Shown: positions 16,114 through 27,717, counted from the first letter of the stretch. The stretch: 64,000 nucleotides of DNA from Geodermatophilus ruber (GCF_900114385.1 NZ_FOSW01000012.1:62001-126000); one strand, 5' to 3'. Notes: generated by a model from the letters alone, not told the origin. Translations and numbers: made by a program.

Positions 16114-16536
16114 ATGTCCGGGGCCGGTGACGCACCGCAGGGCGCACCCGGTGCGGAGCGGCGCCCGCCGCAGGTGCTCGCCGCGGCGGTCCTCGGCTTC
16201 CTCGAGGCCGTCCTGCTGCTCCTCGCGTCGCTGGCCTACTTCACCTTCAGCTCGATCGTCGGCTTCCTGGCGGTGTTCGGCGTGCTCTTCCTGGCGCTCG
16301 CCGTGGGCTGCGTCTGGGGCGGCGTCCGGGCGCTGCAGGGGCGGGACGGCCGCGTCCTGCTCATCGCGGCAGGGATCGCCGCCGGGCTCGCGCTGCTGGC
16401 CGTCGTCATGGCCGTGGCCGGCGGCGCGGGGCTGGACGCCTTCTCGCTGCTGACCCTGCTGCTGGGTGCGGCGACCGTGCTGCTGCTGTCCCGGCCGGCC
16501 GCCCGGCGGTGGTTCGCCGCCCGCGGCCCCCGGTAG
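16114..16536 (+). CDS. Small multi-pass membrane protein
   Basis: This 140-residue protein has four hydrophobic stretches (for example AAAVLGFLEAVLLLLASLAY and LLTLLLGAATVLLL) and a short charged N-terminus. It starts with ATG three bases after the preceding membrane-protein stop and shares the motif order of that protein's membrane part (VLAAAVLGF against VTAAVLGF), so it may be a short paralogue lacking the Tyr/Gln tail. Function unknown. Confidence 0.8.
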   Translation: MSGAGDAPQGAPGAERRPPQVLAAAVLGFLEAVLLLLASLAYFTFSSIVGFLAVFGVLFLALAVGCVWGGVRALQGRDGRVLLIAAGIAAGLALLAVVMAVAGGAGLDAFSLLTLLLGAATVLLLSRPAARRWFAARGPR

Positions 16537-16552
16537 CACCTGCACGAACGAC

Positions 16553-16590
16553 GGAGGGCCCCCGCTGCCACGTGGCAGCGGGGGCCCTCC
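16553..16590. terminator. Perfect 38-base palindrome, bidirectional terminator
   Basis: GGAGGGCCCCCGCTGCCAC is followed immediately by its exact reverse complement, 19 + 19 bases. It lies 16 bases past the membrane-protein stop and between convergent genes. The inner GTGG/CCAC must form the loop. Confidence 0.7.
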
Positions 16591-16614
16591 GCACGTCAGG
16601 ACCCGTCCCGGGCC

Positions 16615-16672
16615 GGCCCCGTCCAGAGGCTCGCCGCGCGCCTGCGAGCGGTGCGGAGGACGGGGTCCTTCG
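16615..16672 (-). repeat. Family A stem-loop repeat, copy 1 (after ilvC)
   Basis: On the minus strand it runs directly from the ilvC stop: CGAAGGACCCCGTCC, a variable CG-rich middle with GCTCGC, then GGACGGGGCC. The outer arms are complementary. See copies at 18327, 38168 and 59085. Confidence 0.75.
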
Positions 16673-17767
<1,095 letters not shown>

Positions 17768-18295
17768 TCAGGCGGTGCGGTCGACCGGCCGCAAGGTACC
17801 GGCGCCCGACATCGACCGCGGCCCCCGGCCCAGGGCCACGGTGCCCGACTGCGCCATCTCCTTGATCCCCAGGGGGGCGAGGACGGCGAGCAGAGCCTGG
17901 AGCTTGTCCGGGGTGCCGGTGGCCTCCAGGGTCACGGTGTCGGTGTTGACGTCGATGACGTGGGCGCGGAACAGCTCGGCGGTCTGCAGCACCTGGGTCC
18001 GGTCGGCCATCGGGGCCCGGACCTTGACCAGCAGCAGCTCGCGCTGGACGGCGGCGACGGACTCCAGCTCGACGATCTTGATGACCTCGATGAGCTTGTT
18101 CAGCTGCTTGGTGATCTGCTCGAGCGGCTGGGCGTCCGCGTCGACGACGATCGTCATCCGCGACAGGTCGGGGTTCTCCGTCGGGCCGACGGCCAGGGAC
18201 TCGATGTTGAAGCCGCGCCGGCTGAACAGCGCCGAGACCCGGGCGAGGACGCCGGACTTGTTCTCGACGAGGACCGACAGGGTGTGGCGGGTCAT
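17768..18295 (-). CDS. ilvN: Acetolactate synthase small (regulatory) subunit
   Basis: This 175-residue protein carries the N-terminal ACT domain MTRHTLSVLVENKSGVLARV and GFNIESLAVGPTE, followed by the C-terminal regulatory domain. It binds the large subunit, raises its activity and confers valine feedback inhibition. It lies 91 bases after ilvB on the same strand, an unusually wide gap for this pair because a family A repeat has been placed between them. Confidence 0.97.
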   Translation of the reverse strand: MTRHTLSVLVENKSGVLARVSALFSRRGFNIESLAVGPTENPDLSRMTIVVDADAQPLEQITKQLNKLIEVIKIVELESVAAVQRELLLVKVRAPMADRTQVLQTAELFRAHVIDVNTDTVTLEATGTPDKLQALLAVLAPLGIKEMAQSGTVALGRGPRSMSGAGTLRPVDRTA

Positions 18296-18326
18296 CGTGG
18301 TGAAACCTGCTTCCGATTGGTCGTCC

Positions 18327-18386
18327 GGCCCCGTTCCAGGGGCCCGCCGCGAGCGTGCGAGTGGTGGGGGGGAACGGGGTCCTTCA
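18327..18386 (-). repeat. Family A stem-loop repeat, copy 2 (between ilvB and ilvN)
   Basis: On the minus strand, starting after the ilvB stop: TGAAGGACCCCGTTCC, then CTCGCACGCTCGCGGCGGG, then GGAACGGGGCC. Relative to copy 1 the stem has an extra T:A pair on both sides, a compensatory difference. It lies inside the ilvBN transcript. Confidence 0.75.
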
Positions 18387-20258
18387 TCAGACCTGTCCGT
18401 CGCCGAAGACCGGGCGGACGTCGCGCGCGGCCAGGATGTCGTCGTTGCTGGCGCCCGCGGCGACCATCGGCCACACCTGGGCGTCGGAACCGACGACGAA
18501 GTCGATGACGACCGGGGCGTCGTCGATCGCCATGGCCTTCTGGATGACGGCGTCGACGTCGTCCTTGCTCTCGCAGCGCAGACCCACGCAGCCCAGGGCC
18601 TCGGCCAGGGCGACGAAGTCGGGGATGCGCACCGGCTTGGGGCTGCCGTCCTCGTTGCGTGCGTGCAGCCGGGTGTTGGAGTAGCGGCCCTCGTAGAAGA
18701 GGGTCTGCCACTGGCGCACCATGCCGAGGTTGCCGTTGTTGATGACGGCGACCTTGACCGGGATGCCCTCGATGGCGCAGGTGGCCAGCTCCTGGTTGGT
18801 CATCTGGAAGCAGCCGTCGCCGTCGATGGCCCACACGGTGGTGTCGGGGCGGCCGTACTTGGCGCCCATGGCTGCCGGCACGGCGTAGCCCATGGTGCCC
18901 AGGCCGCCGCTGTTGAGCCAGGTGCCGGGCTTCTCGTACTTGATGAACTGCGCGGCCCACATCTGGTGCTGGCCGACGCCGGCGGCGTAGATCGCGTCCG
19001 GCCCGGCGAGGGCGCCCAGCCGCTCGATGACGTACTGCGGGGACAGCGCGCCGTCCTCGGGCCAGTCGTAGCCCAGCGGGTAGGTCTGCCGCCACGAGTC
19101 CAGCTGGGTCCACCAGGCCGTGAGGTCGGGCGTGCGGCCGGCCTCGTGCTCGGCGCGCACGGCGGCGACCAGCTCGGCGATCGTCTCCCGCGCATCGCCG
19201 ACGATCGGCACGTCGGCCTTGCGGTTCTTGCCGATCTCGGCCGGGTCGATGTCGGCGTGGACGACCAGCGCCTCGGGCGCGAACGACGACAGCTGGCCGG
19301 TGACCCGGTCGTCGAAGCGCGCACCCAGGGCCACCAGGAGGTCGGCCTTCTGCAGCGCGGTCACCGCGGCGACCGTGCCGTGCATGCCGGGCATGCCCAG
19401 GTGCTGCGGGTCGCTGTCGGGGAACGCCCCGCGCGCCATCAGGGTGGTGACCACCGGGGCACCGGTGAGCGCGGCCAGCTCGGCCAGCTCCGCGGTCGCC
19501 TGCGCCTTGAGGACGCCGCCGCCGACGTAGAGGACCGGCCGGCGGGCAGCGGCGATCAGCGCCGCCGCCTCGCGGACCTGCTTGCCGTGCGGGCGGGTGG
19601 TCGGCTTGTAGCCGGGCAGGTCCAGCCGCGGCGGCCAGGTGAAGTCGGTGGTCGCCTGCAGGACGTCCTTGGGGATGTCGACCAGGACCGGGCCCGGGCG
19701 GCCGGTGGCGGCCAGGTGGAACGCCTCGGCGATCCGCTGCGGGATCTCGCGGGCGTCGGTGACCAGGAAGTTGTGCTTGGTGATCGGCATCGTGATGCCG
19801 CGGATGTCGGCCTCCTGGAAGGCGTCGGTACCGATCGCGCCGCTGGGCACCTGGCCGGTGATCGCGACGACCGGGACCGAGTCCATGTGCGCGTCGGCCA
19901 GCGGCGTCACCAGGTTGGTCGCGCCCGGCCCCGAGGTGGCCATGCAGACGCCGACCCGGCCGGTGGCCTGCGCGTACCCGGTGGCCGCGTGCCCGGCGCC
20001 CTGCTCGTGCCGGACCAGCACGTGCCGCACCTTGGAGTCGAACAGCGGGTCGTAGGCCGGGAGGATCGCGCCGCCCGGGATGCCGAACACCACGTCCACC
20101 CCGACGGCCTCGAGCGAGCGCACGAGGCTCTGCGCCCCGGTGATGCCGCTGATCGGCTCGTGGGCCGCGTTCTCGAGCGAGCGGGCCGCGGTCTCGACAC
20201 CGGTCAGCGCAGCGGCGGCCTCTCGGGTGGCGGACTCTCCGGGGGCGGAGCTGTTCAT
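18387..20258 (-). CDS. ilvB: Acetolactate synthase large (catalytic) subunit
   Basis: This 623-residue ThDP- and FAD-dependent enzyme condenses pyruvate with pyruvate or 2-oxobutyrate. Seen are [27 protein letters not shown] with the catalytic Glu, [17 protein letters not shown], and the ThDP/Mg motif around [18 protein letters not shown] with the closing [12 protein letters not shown]. The first 50 residues are a low-complexity extension common in actinobacteria. The chosen start is ATG at 20258 ([10 protein letters not shown]) with CAGGAG upstream. A leader peptide and terminator precede it. Confidence 0.97.
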   Translation of the reverse strand: MNSSAPGESATREAAAALTGVETAARSLENAAHEPISGITGAQSLVRSLEAVGVDVVFGIPGGAILPAYDPLFDSKVRHVLVRHEQGAGHAATGYAQATGRVGVCMATSGPGATNLVTPLADAHMDSVPVVAITGQVPSGAIGTDAFQEADIRGITMPITKHNFLVTDAREIPQRIAEAFHLAATGRPGPVLVDIPKDVLQATTDFTWPPRLDLPGYKPTTRPHGKQVREAAALIAAARRPVLYVGGGVLKAQATAELAELAALTGAPVVTTLMARGAFPDSDPQHLGMPGMHGTVAAVTALQKADLLVALGARFDDRVTGQLSSFAPEALVVHADIDPAEIGKNRKADVPIVGDARETIAELVAAVRAEHEAGRTPDLTAWWTQLDSWRQTYPLGYDWPEDGALSPQYVIERLGALAGPDAIYAAGVGQHQMWAAQFIKYEKPGTWLNSGGLGTMGYAVPAAMGAKYGRPDTTVWAIDGDGCFQMTNQELATCAIEGIPVKVAVINNGNLGMVRQWQTLFYEGRYSNTRLHARNEDGSPKPVRIPDFVALAEALGCVGLRCESKDDVDAVIQKAMAIDDAPVVIDFVVGSDAQVWPMVAAGASNDDILAARDVRPVFGDGQV

Positions 20259-20375
20259 GTCGGCGTTCTCCTGGCAGGGCCCCGGTCTGGGGCCGTCGGT
20301 CGGGGGCCGGGCGGTGTGGGCACCGGTGGCTGCGGGCGCGGACGGGGCCGCCTGCCGGTGGCTCAGGAGGCCCGT

Positions 20376-20412
20376 CAAACAAAAACCCCTCGTGCCACAG
20401 GCACAGAGGGGT
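20376..20412 (-). terminator. Attenuator terminator in the ilvB leader
   Basis: On the minus strand ACCCCTC-T-GTGCC, loop TGT, GGCAC-GAGGGGT forms a 12-bp stem with one bulge, followed by TTTTGTTTG. This is the only hairpin in the window with a good U-tract. It lies between the leader peptide stop and the ilvB start. Confidence 0.85.
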
Positions 20413-20414
20413 GA

Positions 20415-20440
20415 GCGCGTCGGTCGGGAGACCGGCGCGC
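20415..20440 (-). promoter_or_regulatory. Leader RNA hairpin upstream of the ilvB attenuator
   Basis: The arms GCGCGCCGGTC and GACCGACGCGC (minus strand) pair over 11 positions with one wobble and a four-base loop. It begins at the last base of the leader peptide stop, where a translating ribosome would disrupt it, and so is a candidate pause/1:2 hairpin. Confidence 0.6.
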
Positions 20441-20475
20441 TAGGCGATTACGAGAAGCAGACAGGCCGGACGCAC
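20440..20475 (-). CDS. ilvB leader peptide [11 protein letters not shown]
   Basis: This is an 11-codon reading frame starting with GTG at 20475 and ending in TAG. It encodes [11 protein letters not shown], so five of the last six codons specify branched-chain amino acids. A ribosome slowed at these codons would sit over the hairpin at 20415-20440 and alter formation of the terminator at 20376-20412. This is the classical arrangement for attenuation of ilvB operons in actinobacteria. A promoter lies directly upstream, so the leader is probably translated from a leaderless or nearly leaderless transcript. Confidence 0.85.
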   Translation of the reverse strand: MRPACLLLVIA

Positions 20476-20481
20476 GCGCCC

Positions 20482-20510
20482 ACTGTGCGCCTCCGGTGGC
20501 GCGCCGTCAA
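20482..20510 (-). promoter_or_regulatory. Promoter of the ilvB leader
   Basis: On the minus strand TTGACG (20510-20505) and CACAGT (20487-20482) are separated by exactly 17 bases, and the -10 ends six bases before the leader-peptide GTG. Good housekeeping-sigma match at -35. Confidence 0.65.
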
Positions 20511-20543
20511 CTATGCCGTCCCATCCAGTGGACGCCACGGACC

Positions 20544-23234
20544 TCAGAAGTGGGACGGAACACCATCGAGCACGCCCGGCCGGAAGCCGGCCAGCAGCAG
20601 CGGCAGCCGGTCTGCCGGCACCGGGCGGCCCAGCAGGAAACCCTGCAGGTAGCCGCAGCCGATCCGGCGCAGGGCCGCCAGTTGGCCCGGGGTCTCCACC
20701 CCCTCGGCCACGACGTCCATGCCCAGCGTGCGGCCGAGCTGCACCACGCTGGCCACGAGCGCGGCCGCACGCGGGTCGTCGTCGATGTGGGCGACGAAGG
20801 CGCGGTCCATCTTCAGCACGCGGACCGGCAGCCGGGCCAGCCTGGCCAGGCTCGAGTAGCCCTTGCCGAAGTCGTCCAGTGCGACCCCGCACCCCATCGC
20901 CCGCAGGGTGTCGAGGTCGTTCTCCATCCCGTCCCCGGCGCCCATGAGCACCGACTCGGTGATCTCGAGGATCAGTCGGTGCGGGGCCGTGCCGGACTCG
21001 GCCAGCGCGCGGGCTACGTCGGTCGCCAGGCAACCGGCCTGCAGGTGGCGGATCGAGATGTTGACGCCGAGCCGCAGGTCGTGACCCTCGGCGAGCAGAG
21101 GTGCCAGCGCGGTGGTCGCGACCCGCAGCACCCAGCGCTGCAGCGGCACGACCAGGCCGTCGTCCTCGGCGAGTCCGATGAACTCGTCCGGAGGCACGTC
21201 GCCGAACTCCGGGTGGTGCCAGCGCACGAGGGCCTCCAGCCCCACGATGCGGTGCTCCTGCACGCCCACCACCGGCTGGAACACCAGCGACAGCCCACCG
21301 CCGGCGATGGCCGCGGGGAGGTCGCCGGCCAGCCGGGCACGCCGGTCGACCGCCCGGTCCAGCGCCTCACCGGAGGAACGGACGCAGTTCTTGCCGGCGG
21401 CCTTCGCCGCCCGCAGCGCCAGGTCGGCCCGGCGCACCGCCTCGGCAGGGGTACAGCCCGGTCGCAGCTCCGCCACACCGACGCTTCCCGACACCGCGAA
21501 GACCGGGCCGCCCCGGGATTCGCCGTCGGGCGCGAACGGACGGTGGTCGTGGTCGAGGACCGCCACCAGCCGCTCGGCCAGGGCGGTGGCCTCTGCGCGT
21601 CCGGCGCGGACGAGGACGGCGAACTCGTCCCCGCCGAGGCGTGCGACGACGTCGCCCTCCCGGGCCGCCGTGCGCAGTTCCCCGGCGACCTCGCAGAGCA
21701 GCCGGTCCCCCGCGTCGTGGCCGGCGACGTCGTTGACCGCCTTGAAGCCGTCGAGGTCGACGAGCAGGAGGCAGCCGGGCTCGCTCCCGGCCCGTACCTC
21801 GGCGAGGGCGTTCATGAAGCGGGCGCGGTTGGGCAGCCCGGTGAGGAAGTCGGTGTAGGCCAGCCGCTCGAGCTCCCGCTGGGTGACACTGCGGTCGCTG
21901 ACGTCGCGGAGGTGCAGGACCAGCCCGTCCCCGCTGCCGGCCCCCGGCGCCCCGACCCGGGCGGCACCGGACACCTCGACGTCGCGCCAGCCGCCCTCGC
22001 GGGTGCGCAGCCGCACCGTCGCGGGCAGCCCGTCCGCGACCGAGCCGTCCCGGACGGCGGTCCGGACGCGGTCGACGAGGTCCCGGTCGGCCGGGTCGAG
22101 CAGGCCGGTGAGCGTCCGCCCGGAGAGCTCCGGCTCCGCCCACCCGAGCTGGGACCGCACCGCCCCCGACAGCCAGCCGATCCGCCCATCGGCGTCCAGG
22201 ACGACGGTGACGGCGTCACCGCTGTCCACCAGCGCCCGGAAGTAGCCCTCCGTCCGCCGCAGTCGCAGGGTCAGCCGACGGCCGTCGACGCCCCACAGCG
22301 CGGTGCGGGCAGCGGTGAGGACCAGCAGGGTCGCCGCCCCGACACCCTCGACCGGGGAGAGCGGGTACCCGGCGGCGGCGACGACGGTGAGGCCCAGCAG
22401 GACGGCGAAGGCGGCGGTGTGAGCCAGGACCACCCCGCGCAGCGGCAGCGTCCTCTTGTCCCGCTCGGGCACAGGCGGCCGCTCGGGGGCGGCCGCGACG
22501 GCGCACACGCCCGCGGCGAGCATGACGAACCAGGCCTGCCCGTGCAGCAGCAAGGCGACCGCGCCGCCGAGCGCGCCGCTGATCGCCACGACCGCTGCAG
22601 CGGTGAAGCAGGCCAGCAGCCAGGTCGCTGCGCGCCGTCGGGCGTCGTCCACCGCCGTGACGGTGATGAGCCCCACACCGCAGAGCAGCGCACCCGCCGC
22701 CGGATAGCCGGCCGAGACCAGCCCGTCGGCCCCGCCCGGGACGCCGGGCAGGACGTCGTCGAGCAGCACGCGGCCGATCACACCGACCCCGACGGTCACC
22801 ACGGCGCCGTCCAGCAGCACCCGCGAGCCGACCCGCCGCCGGGCACGGGGCGGCAGCAGGAACACCGCGGCGGCGATCGCCACCGGGATGGACAGGACCA
22901 TCGGCAGGTCGGCGGCGCCGCCGCGGCCGAGGTCGCGCCCGGTGTCGCCGAACCAGGCGATGACCTGGCCGACGGCGAGCAGTGCCGGGACGAGGGCCAG
23001 GACGTGCCACGTCCGCCCCGTGCGCCCGGGCAGCCGGGACGCGGATCGCTGCGCGACGACCGCGGTCGCTGCCGCGCCGACGGCCAGGCAGGCCGGCACC
23101 AGGTGGGCGGCCTGCGGGTGCGCCGTCACCTCCAGGGTGGCCGTGCACGCCGCCAGCAGGGCGAGCAATCCGAGGACCGCGGCTCGGGCTGCCCTGGCCG
23201 GCCCGCCGTCCGGATGGGCCTGCCCTGGGGGCAT
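20544..23234 (-). CDS. Membrane-bound PAS-GGDEF-EAL cyclic-di-GMP protein (both domains intact)
   Basis: This 896-residue protein has about nine N-terminal membrane segments (residues 15-320), then a PAS domain (about 335-450, [20 protein letters not shown]), a GGDEF domain with intact GGDEF and an inhibitory-site REGD exactly five residues before it, and an EAL domain with [40 protein letters not shown] and KMDRAFV. It could both make and degrade cyclic di-GMP. The start is ATG at 23234, overlapping the preceding paralogue's stop by one base. Confidence 0.93.
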   Translation of the reverse strand: MPPGQAHPDGGPARAARAAVLGLLALLAACTATLEVTAHPQAAHLVPACLAVGAAATAVVAQRSASRLPGRTGRTWHVLALVPALLAVGQVIAWFGDTGRDLGRGGAADLPMVLSIPVAIAAAVFLLPPRARRRVGSRVLLDGAVVTVGVGVIGRVLLDDVLPGVPGGADGLVSAGYPAAGALLCGVGLITVTAVDDARRRAATWLLACFTAAAVVAISGALGGAVALLLHGQAWFVMLAAGVCAVAAAPERPPVPERDKRTLPLRGVVLAHTAAFAVLLGLTVVAAAGYPLSPVEGVGAATLLVLTAARTALWGVDGRRLTLRLRRTEGYFRALVDSGDAVTVVLDADGRIGWLSGAVRSQLGWAEPELSGRTLTGLLDPADRDLVDRVRTAVRDGSVADGLPATVRLRTREGGWRDVEVSGAARVGAPGAGSGDGLVLHLRDVSDRSVTQRELERLAYTDFLTGLPNRARFMNALAEVRAGSEPGCLLLVDLDGFKAVNDVAGHDAGDRLLCEVAGELRTAAREGDVVARLGGDEFAVLVRAGRAEATALAERLVAVLDHDHRPFAPDGESRGGPVFAVSGSVGVAELRPGCTPAEAVRRADLALRAAKAAGKNCVRSSGEALDRAVDRRARLAGDLPAAIAGGGLSLVFQPVVGVQEHRIVGLEALVRWHHPEFGDVPPDEFIGLAEDDGLVVPLQRWVLRVATTALAPLLAEGHDLRLGVNISIRHLQAGCLATDVARALAESGTAPHRLILEITESVLMGAGDGMENDLDTLRAMGCGVALDDFGKGYSSLARLARLPVRVLKMDRAFVAHIDDDPRAAALVASVVQLGRTLGMDVVAEGVETPGQLAALRRIGCGYLQGFLLGRPVPADRLPLLLAGFRPGVLDGVPSHF

Positions 23235-25885
23235 CAGCGGGTGCCGACCAGGCCGGGCCACAGCACCCCGGCGCCGTCGGCCAGCAGCGCCCCCAGCTCC
23301 TCCTGCCGCATCGGGCGGGCCAGCAGGAAACCCTGCGCGAATCCGCAGCCCAGGGTGCGCAGCGCGCCGAGCTGCGCCGGCGTCTCGACGCCCTCGGCGA
23401 CCACGTCGAGCCCGAGGGTGCGCCCGATGGTGACGACGGACTCGCAGAGCGCGCGGGTCTTGGGGTCACGGTCGACGCGTGTGACGAAGGACTCGTCGAG
23501 CTTGAGGATGTCGATCGGCAGCCGGGTCAGGTGGGCCAGCGAGAAGTGCCCGGTGCCGAAGTCGTCGAGCGCCACGTGCACGCCCATGAGCCGCAGCGCC
23601 TCGAAGTCGACGGCCACGTACTCGCCGTCGGCCAGCACGGTCGCCTCGGTGATCTCCAGGACCAGCCGCTCGGGGGCCAGTCCGGTGGAGCGCAGCACCG
23701 CGGCGACGTCCCCGACGAGGGTGCGGGCGGCCACGTGGGAGGCGGAGATGTTCACGCCCAGGCGCAGCGGGACACCGTTGGTGCTCGGCAGGGCCACGGC
23801 GGCCTCCGCCGCCCGCTCCAGCGCCCAGCGCTGCAGCTCGCCGATGACCCCGGCGCGCTCGGCGATGGGCACGAACTCCGCGGGCGGCACGTCGCCGAGC
23901 TCGGGGTGCCGCCAGCGCAGCAGCGCCTCGACGCCGGTGACCCGCTGCTCCTCCAGGGAGACGATCGGCTGGAACAGCACCGCCAGCTCGCCGCGGGCCA
24001 CGGCGTAGGGCAGGTCGTCGCGCAGCCGGGCGCGGCGGACGGCGGCGTTGCCGAGGGCCGGCCGGTACTGCTGGGAGGTGCCCGGGCCGGAGCGCTCGGC
24101 CGCCCGGACGGCGAGCTCGGCGCGGGCCAGCAGCTCGTTGACGGTCAGCCCGGCCTCGAGGTCGACGACGCCGACGCTCGCGGTCAGGTCGAAGATCCCG
24201 GCTCCGGTGGCCAGGGGCTGCTCGATGGCGGACAGGCAGCGGTCGGCGAGCAGGCCGGCGGTGTGCCCGGCGCTCTCGGCCAGGACGGCGAACGCGCCGC
24301 CGCCGAGCCGGGCGACCGCCTCCGACCCGCGCACCGTGGCCCGCAGCCGCCGGCCGAGCTCGACCAGCACGGTGTTCATCACGTCCCGGCCGGCGTGCTC
24401 ACGCACCTCGTCGAGGCCGTCGAGCTCGACGAGCAGCAGGCTCCGGCCCGGCGCCCCGCGCTCGGCCGGGGCGGCCAGCGCCTCCTCCACCCGGCGCGCC
24501 AGGCCGGCCCAGTTGGGCAGGCCGGTGAGGGGATCGGTGAACGCCAGCTGCTCCAGGACGCGCTCCCGCGCCAGCCGGGCGGTGACGTCGCGGCAGTGCA
24601 GCACCACCGCGCCGACGTCCGCGTCGCGGCGCAGGTCGGAGACGCTGGCCTCCAGGTGCCGCCAGGTGCCGTCGGCGTGCCGCAGCCGCAGCCGCAGCAG
24701 ACCGGCGGACGGGTCGCCGTCGGGCCCGGGCTGCAGCGCCCCGGCCACGGGCAGGGCGTCGTCGGGGTGGACCAGCTCGATCAGGTGGCGGCCGGGGACG
24801 GCGTCGGCGGTGTCCCCCAGCGCGGCGGCCAGCGTCGCCCCGGCCCAGGTGACCCGGAGGTCGCCGTCGAGGATCAGCACCGCGTCGCCGCTGGAGCGCA
24901 CCATCGATCGGAAGTAGGCCTCGCTGCGCCGCAGGCGGGCACCCAGGTGCTGCTCCCCGCGGGCGGTGACCCACCGGTGCACAGCGGCGAGCACGGCGCA
25001 CAGGAGGAGGCCGGCGAGCAGGACCGGGCTGGGCCGGCCGGCGACGAGCGCGGCGACCGCCGCTCCCAGGAGGGCCACGACCATCGCGAGGTGCGGCAGC
25101 AGCTGGCCGAGCTGGGTGGAGCGGCCGCTGTCCGGGCGGGGCCGGGCACCGTCGTCCTCGCAGGGACCGGGGTCGAGCAGGACGGCCGCCCCGAACAGGA
25201 CCAGCCCGGCCACGATCATGAAGCGACTGAGGTCGGTGACGCCGACCGCGCCGGAGAGCAGCGCGGAGGTGGCCAGCGCGCGGCCGGTGGTGAGCAGGAT
25301 GGCGCCCGCGAGCAGCACCAGGGCCATCCGCTGCCGGTGGCTCTCGATGACCCCCAGGACGACCAGCGCGGCAGTCATGGTGGCCGAGGTGACGACGACG
25401 GCAGCGCCGAGGATGAGCACCTCGCCGGGGGCGAGGTCCAGCCAGCTGCGGTGCGGGCCGAGCACGAGCAGCTGGACCACGAGCAGGCAGGCGGTGCCGA
25501 ACAGGGCCAGCTCGACGGCGGCACGGGCACCGCGGAGCAGCCTGGTCCGGTCGACGAGGGTCAGGATGCCGGCGACGGCGATCACGTAGGCGGGGACGGT
25601 GGGCAGCCAGCGGAGCACCACCAGCTGCATCGGGTCGGTGATGCCCACCACGGTCGACGCGGTGAACCCGATGACCGGCAGCAGCGGGCCGATGGCGAAC
25701 AGCCGCCACCCGCGCAGTCCGGACTGCCGGGACCGTCCGGCGCACCAGATCACGACGGCGGTGACCACGCCGAGTGCGGCGACCGCGACGTCGCCGACGA
25801 CCCGGGCACCCGTTCCGGCGGAGACCGCGCAGGCGGCGCCGACCGGCACGGCGCTCCCGAGGAGCCACCACCTGACCCTGTCCAC
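23234..25885 (-). CDS. Membrane-bound PAS-GGDEF-EAL protein with degenerate GGDEF
   Basis: This 883-residue protein has the same layout as its downstream paralogue: multiple membrane segments (to about residue 325), PAS ([20 protein letters not shown]), GGDEF-like and EAL. The cyclase signature reads GGGAF in [12 protein letters not shown], so cyclase activity is probably lost. The EAL side is complete: [41 protein letters not shown] and KLDESFV. It is therefore probably a phosphodiesterase whose GGDEF part may bind nucleotide as a regulator. The start GTG at 25885 is the weakest point, as no strong ribosome site is visible. Confidence 0.9.
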   Translation of the reverse strand: MDRVRWWLLGSAVPVGAACAVSAGTGARVVGDVAVAALGVVTAVVIWCAGRSRQSGLRGWRLFAIGPLLPVIGFTASTVVGITDPMQLVVLRWLPTVPAYVIAVAGILTLVDRTRLLRGARAAVELALFGTACLLVVQLLVLGPHRSWLDLAPGEVLILGAAVVVTSATMTAALVVLGVIESHRQRMALVLLAGAILLTTGRALATSALLSGAVGVTDLSRFMIVAGLVLFGAAVLLDPGPCEDDGARPRPDSGRSTQLGQLLPHLAMVVALLGAAVAALVAGRPSPVLLAGLLLCAVLAAVHRWVTARGEQHLGARLRRSEAYFRSMVRSSGDAVLILDGDLRVTWAGATLAAALGDTADAVPGRHLIELVHPDDALPVAGALQPGPDGDPSAGLLRLRLRHADGTWRHLEASVSDLRRDADVGAVVLHCRDVTARLARERVLEQLAFTDPLTGLPNWAGLARRVEEALAAPAERGAPGRSLLLVELDGLDEVREHAGRDVMNTVLVELGRRLRATVRGSEAVARLGGGAFAVLAESAGHTAGLLADRCLSAIEQPLATGAGIFDLTASVGVVDLEAGLTVNELLARAELAVRAAERSGPGTSQQYRPALGNAAVRRARLRDDLPYAVARGELAVLFQPIVSLEEQRVTGVEALLRWRHPELGDVPPAEFVPIAERAGVIGELQRWALERAAEAAVALPSTNGVPLRLGVNISASHVAARTLVGDVAAVLRSTGLAPERLVLEITEATVLADGEYVAVDFEALRLMGVHVALDDFGTGHFSLAHLTRLPIDILKLDESFVTRVDRDPKTRALCESVVTIGRTLGLDVVAEGVETPAQLGALRTLGCGFAQGFLLARPMRQEELGALLADGAGVLWPGLVGTR

Positions 25886-25954
25886 ACCAGGGAACTCGGC
25901 AGGCGGCGGCGCCCACGACAGCGGACCGGGCCGGCGGTCACCCCTTGGGGGGAG

Positions 25955-26004
25955 CCCCGCCCCCGGTCCTGACCTGGGCGTTCAGGCCGGGACCGGGAGC
26001 CGGG
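25955..26004. terminator. Imperfect hairpin after ilvD
   Basis: CCCGGTCC (25962-25969) pairs with GGACCGGG (25990-25997), with partial outer pairing of CCC and GGG. It lies just past the ilvD stop on the minus strand, and no U-tract follows. Confidence 0.4.
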
Positions 26005-26013
26005 GCGGAGGGC

Positions 26014-27717
26014 TCAGCCGCAGATCGCGCCCTGCGCCGCGGAGCCGACCAGCTTGGCGTACTTGCCGAGCACGCCGGTGGTGTAGCGCGGCGGCAGCGG
26101 CGTCCACGCCGCCCGCCGGCGGGCCAGCTCGTGCTCGTCGACCAGCAGGTCGAGGGTGCGGGTGGTGAGGTCCAGCCGGATCCGGTCGCCGTCCTGCACC
26201 AGCGCGATCGGCCCGCCGTCGGTGGCCTCGGGGGCGACGTGGCCGACGCACAGGCCCGTCGTCCCGCCGGAGAACCGGCCGTCGGTGAGCAGCAGGACGT
26301 CCTTGCCCAGGCCGGCGCCCTTGATCGCGCCGGTGACGGCGAGCATCTCGCGCATGCCGGGGCCGCCCTTGGGGCCCTCGTAGCGGATGACGACGACGTC
26401 ACCGGGCTGCAGGGTGCCCTCGGTGACGGCGTCCATGGCGCCCTGCTCGCCGTCGAAGACGCGGGCGGTGCCCTCGAAGACCTCGGCGTCGAAGCCGGCG
26501 GACTTGACCACCGCGCCGTCCGGGGAGAGCGAGCCGCGCAGGATGGTCAGGCCGCCGGTCTTGTGGATCGGGTCGACCATCGCGTGGATGATCGCGCCGT
26601 CGGGGTCCGGCGGGGCGATCTCGGCGAGGTTCTCGGCCATCGTCCTGCCGGTCACGGTGAGCGTGTCGCCGTGCAGCAGGCCGGCGTCGAGCAGGGCGCG
26701 CAGCACGACCGGGACGCCGCCGATGCGGTCGATGTCGGTCATCACGAACCGGCCGAAGGGCTTGACGTCGGCCAGGTGCGGCGTGCGGTCGCCGATCCGG
26801 TTGAAGTCGTCGAGGGTCAGGTCGACCTGCGCCTCGTGCGCGATCGCCAGCAGGTGCAGGACGGCGTTGGTGGAGCCACCGAGCGCCATGACGACGGTGA
26901 TCGCGTTCTCGAACGCCTTCTTCGTCATGATCTGGCGGGCGGTGATGCCCTGGCGGAGCAGGTTGACGACGGCCTCGCCGGAGGCCACCGCGAAGGCGTC
27001 GCGCCGGCTGTCGGGCGCGGGTGGGGCGGCGCTGCCGGGCAGGGCCATCCCGAGCGCCTCGGCGACGCTGGCCATGGTGTTGGCGGTGTACATGCCACCG
27101 CAGGAGCCCATCCCGGGGCAGGCGGCCTTCTCGATCTCGGTCAGCTCGTCGCGGGTGATCCGCCCGGCCGCGCAGGCGCCGACGCCCTCGAAGACGTCGA
27201 TCAGCGTGAGGTCCCGGTCACCGAGCTTCCCCGGCAGGGTGGAGCCCGAGTACAGGAAGACGCTGGCCAGGTCGAGGCGCGCGGCGGCCATCAGCATCCC
27301 GGGCAGGGACTTGTCGCAGCCGGCCAGCAGCACCGAGCCGTCGAGCCGCTCGGCGAACATGACGGTCTCGACCGAGTCGGCGATGACCTCGCGGGAGACC
27401 AGCGAGGCGCGCATGCCCTCGTGGCCCATCGAGATGCCGTCGGAGACCGAGATCGTGCCGAACTCCAGCGGGTAGCCGCCGGCGGCGTGCACGCCCTCCT
27501 TGGCCCGCTTGGCCAGCCGGTCCAGGGACAGGTTGCAGGGGGTGATCTCGTTCCACGACGAGGCGACGCCGATCTGCGGCTTGTCCCAGTCGTCGTCGCC
27601 CATGCCGACGGCGCGCAGCATCGCGCGGGCGGGAGCCCGGGTGATCCCGTCGGTCACCTCACGGCTGCGGGGCTTGATGTCGGCGGTGGCTGCGCGCGGT
27701 TCCTCGACGGTCGTCAC
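26014..27717 (-). CDS. ilvD: Dihydroxy-acid dehydratase
   Basis: This 567-residue Fe-S dehydratase catalyses the third step of valine and isoleucine synthesis. Cluster cysteines are seen in [12 protein letters not shown] and [16 protein letters not shown]; other family blocks are [29 protein letters not shown] and [20 protein letters not shown]. The start is GTG at 27717, whose ribosome site (CGAGGAG) lies within a family B repeat. It is divergent from the XRE-type regulator and separated from ilvBNC by the two cyclic-di-GMP genes. Confidence 0.97.
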   Translation of the reverse strand: MTTVEEPRAATADIKPRSREVTDGITRAPARAMLRAVGMGDDDWDKPQIGVASSWNEITPCNLSLDRLAKRAKEGVHAAGGYPLEFGTISVSDGISMGHEGMRASLVSREVIADSVETVMFAERLDGSVLLAGCDKSLPGMLMAAARLDLASVFLYSGSTLPGKLGDRDLTLIDVFEGVGACAAGRITRDELTEIEKAACPGMGSCGGMYTANTMASVAEALGMALPGSAAPPAPDSRRDAFAVASGEAVVNLLRQGITARQIMTKKAFENAITVVMALGGSTNAVLHLLAIAHEAQVDLTLDDFNRIGDRTPHLADVKPFGRFVMTDIDRIGGVPVVLRALLDAGLLHGDTLTVTGRTMAENLAEIAPPDPDGAIIHAMVDPIHKTGGLTILRGSLSPDGAVVKSAGFDAEVFEGTARVFDGEQGAMDAVTEGTLQPGDVVVIRYEGPKGGPGMREMLAVTGAIKGAGLGKDVLLLTDGRFSGGTTGLCVGHVAPEATDGGPIALVQDGDRIRLDLTTRTLDLLVDEHELARRRAAWTPLPPRYTTGVLGKYAKLVGSAAQGAICG

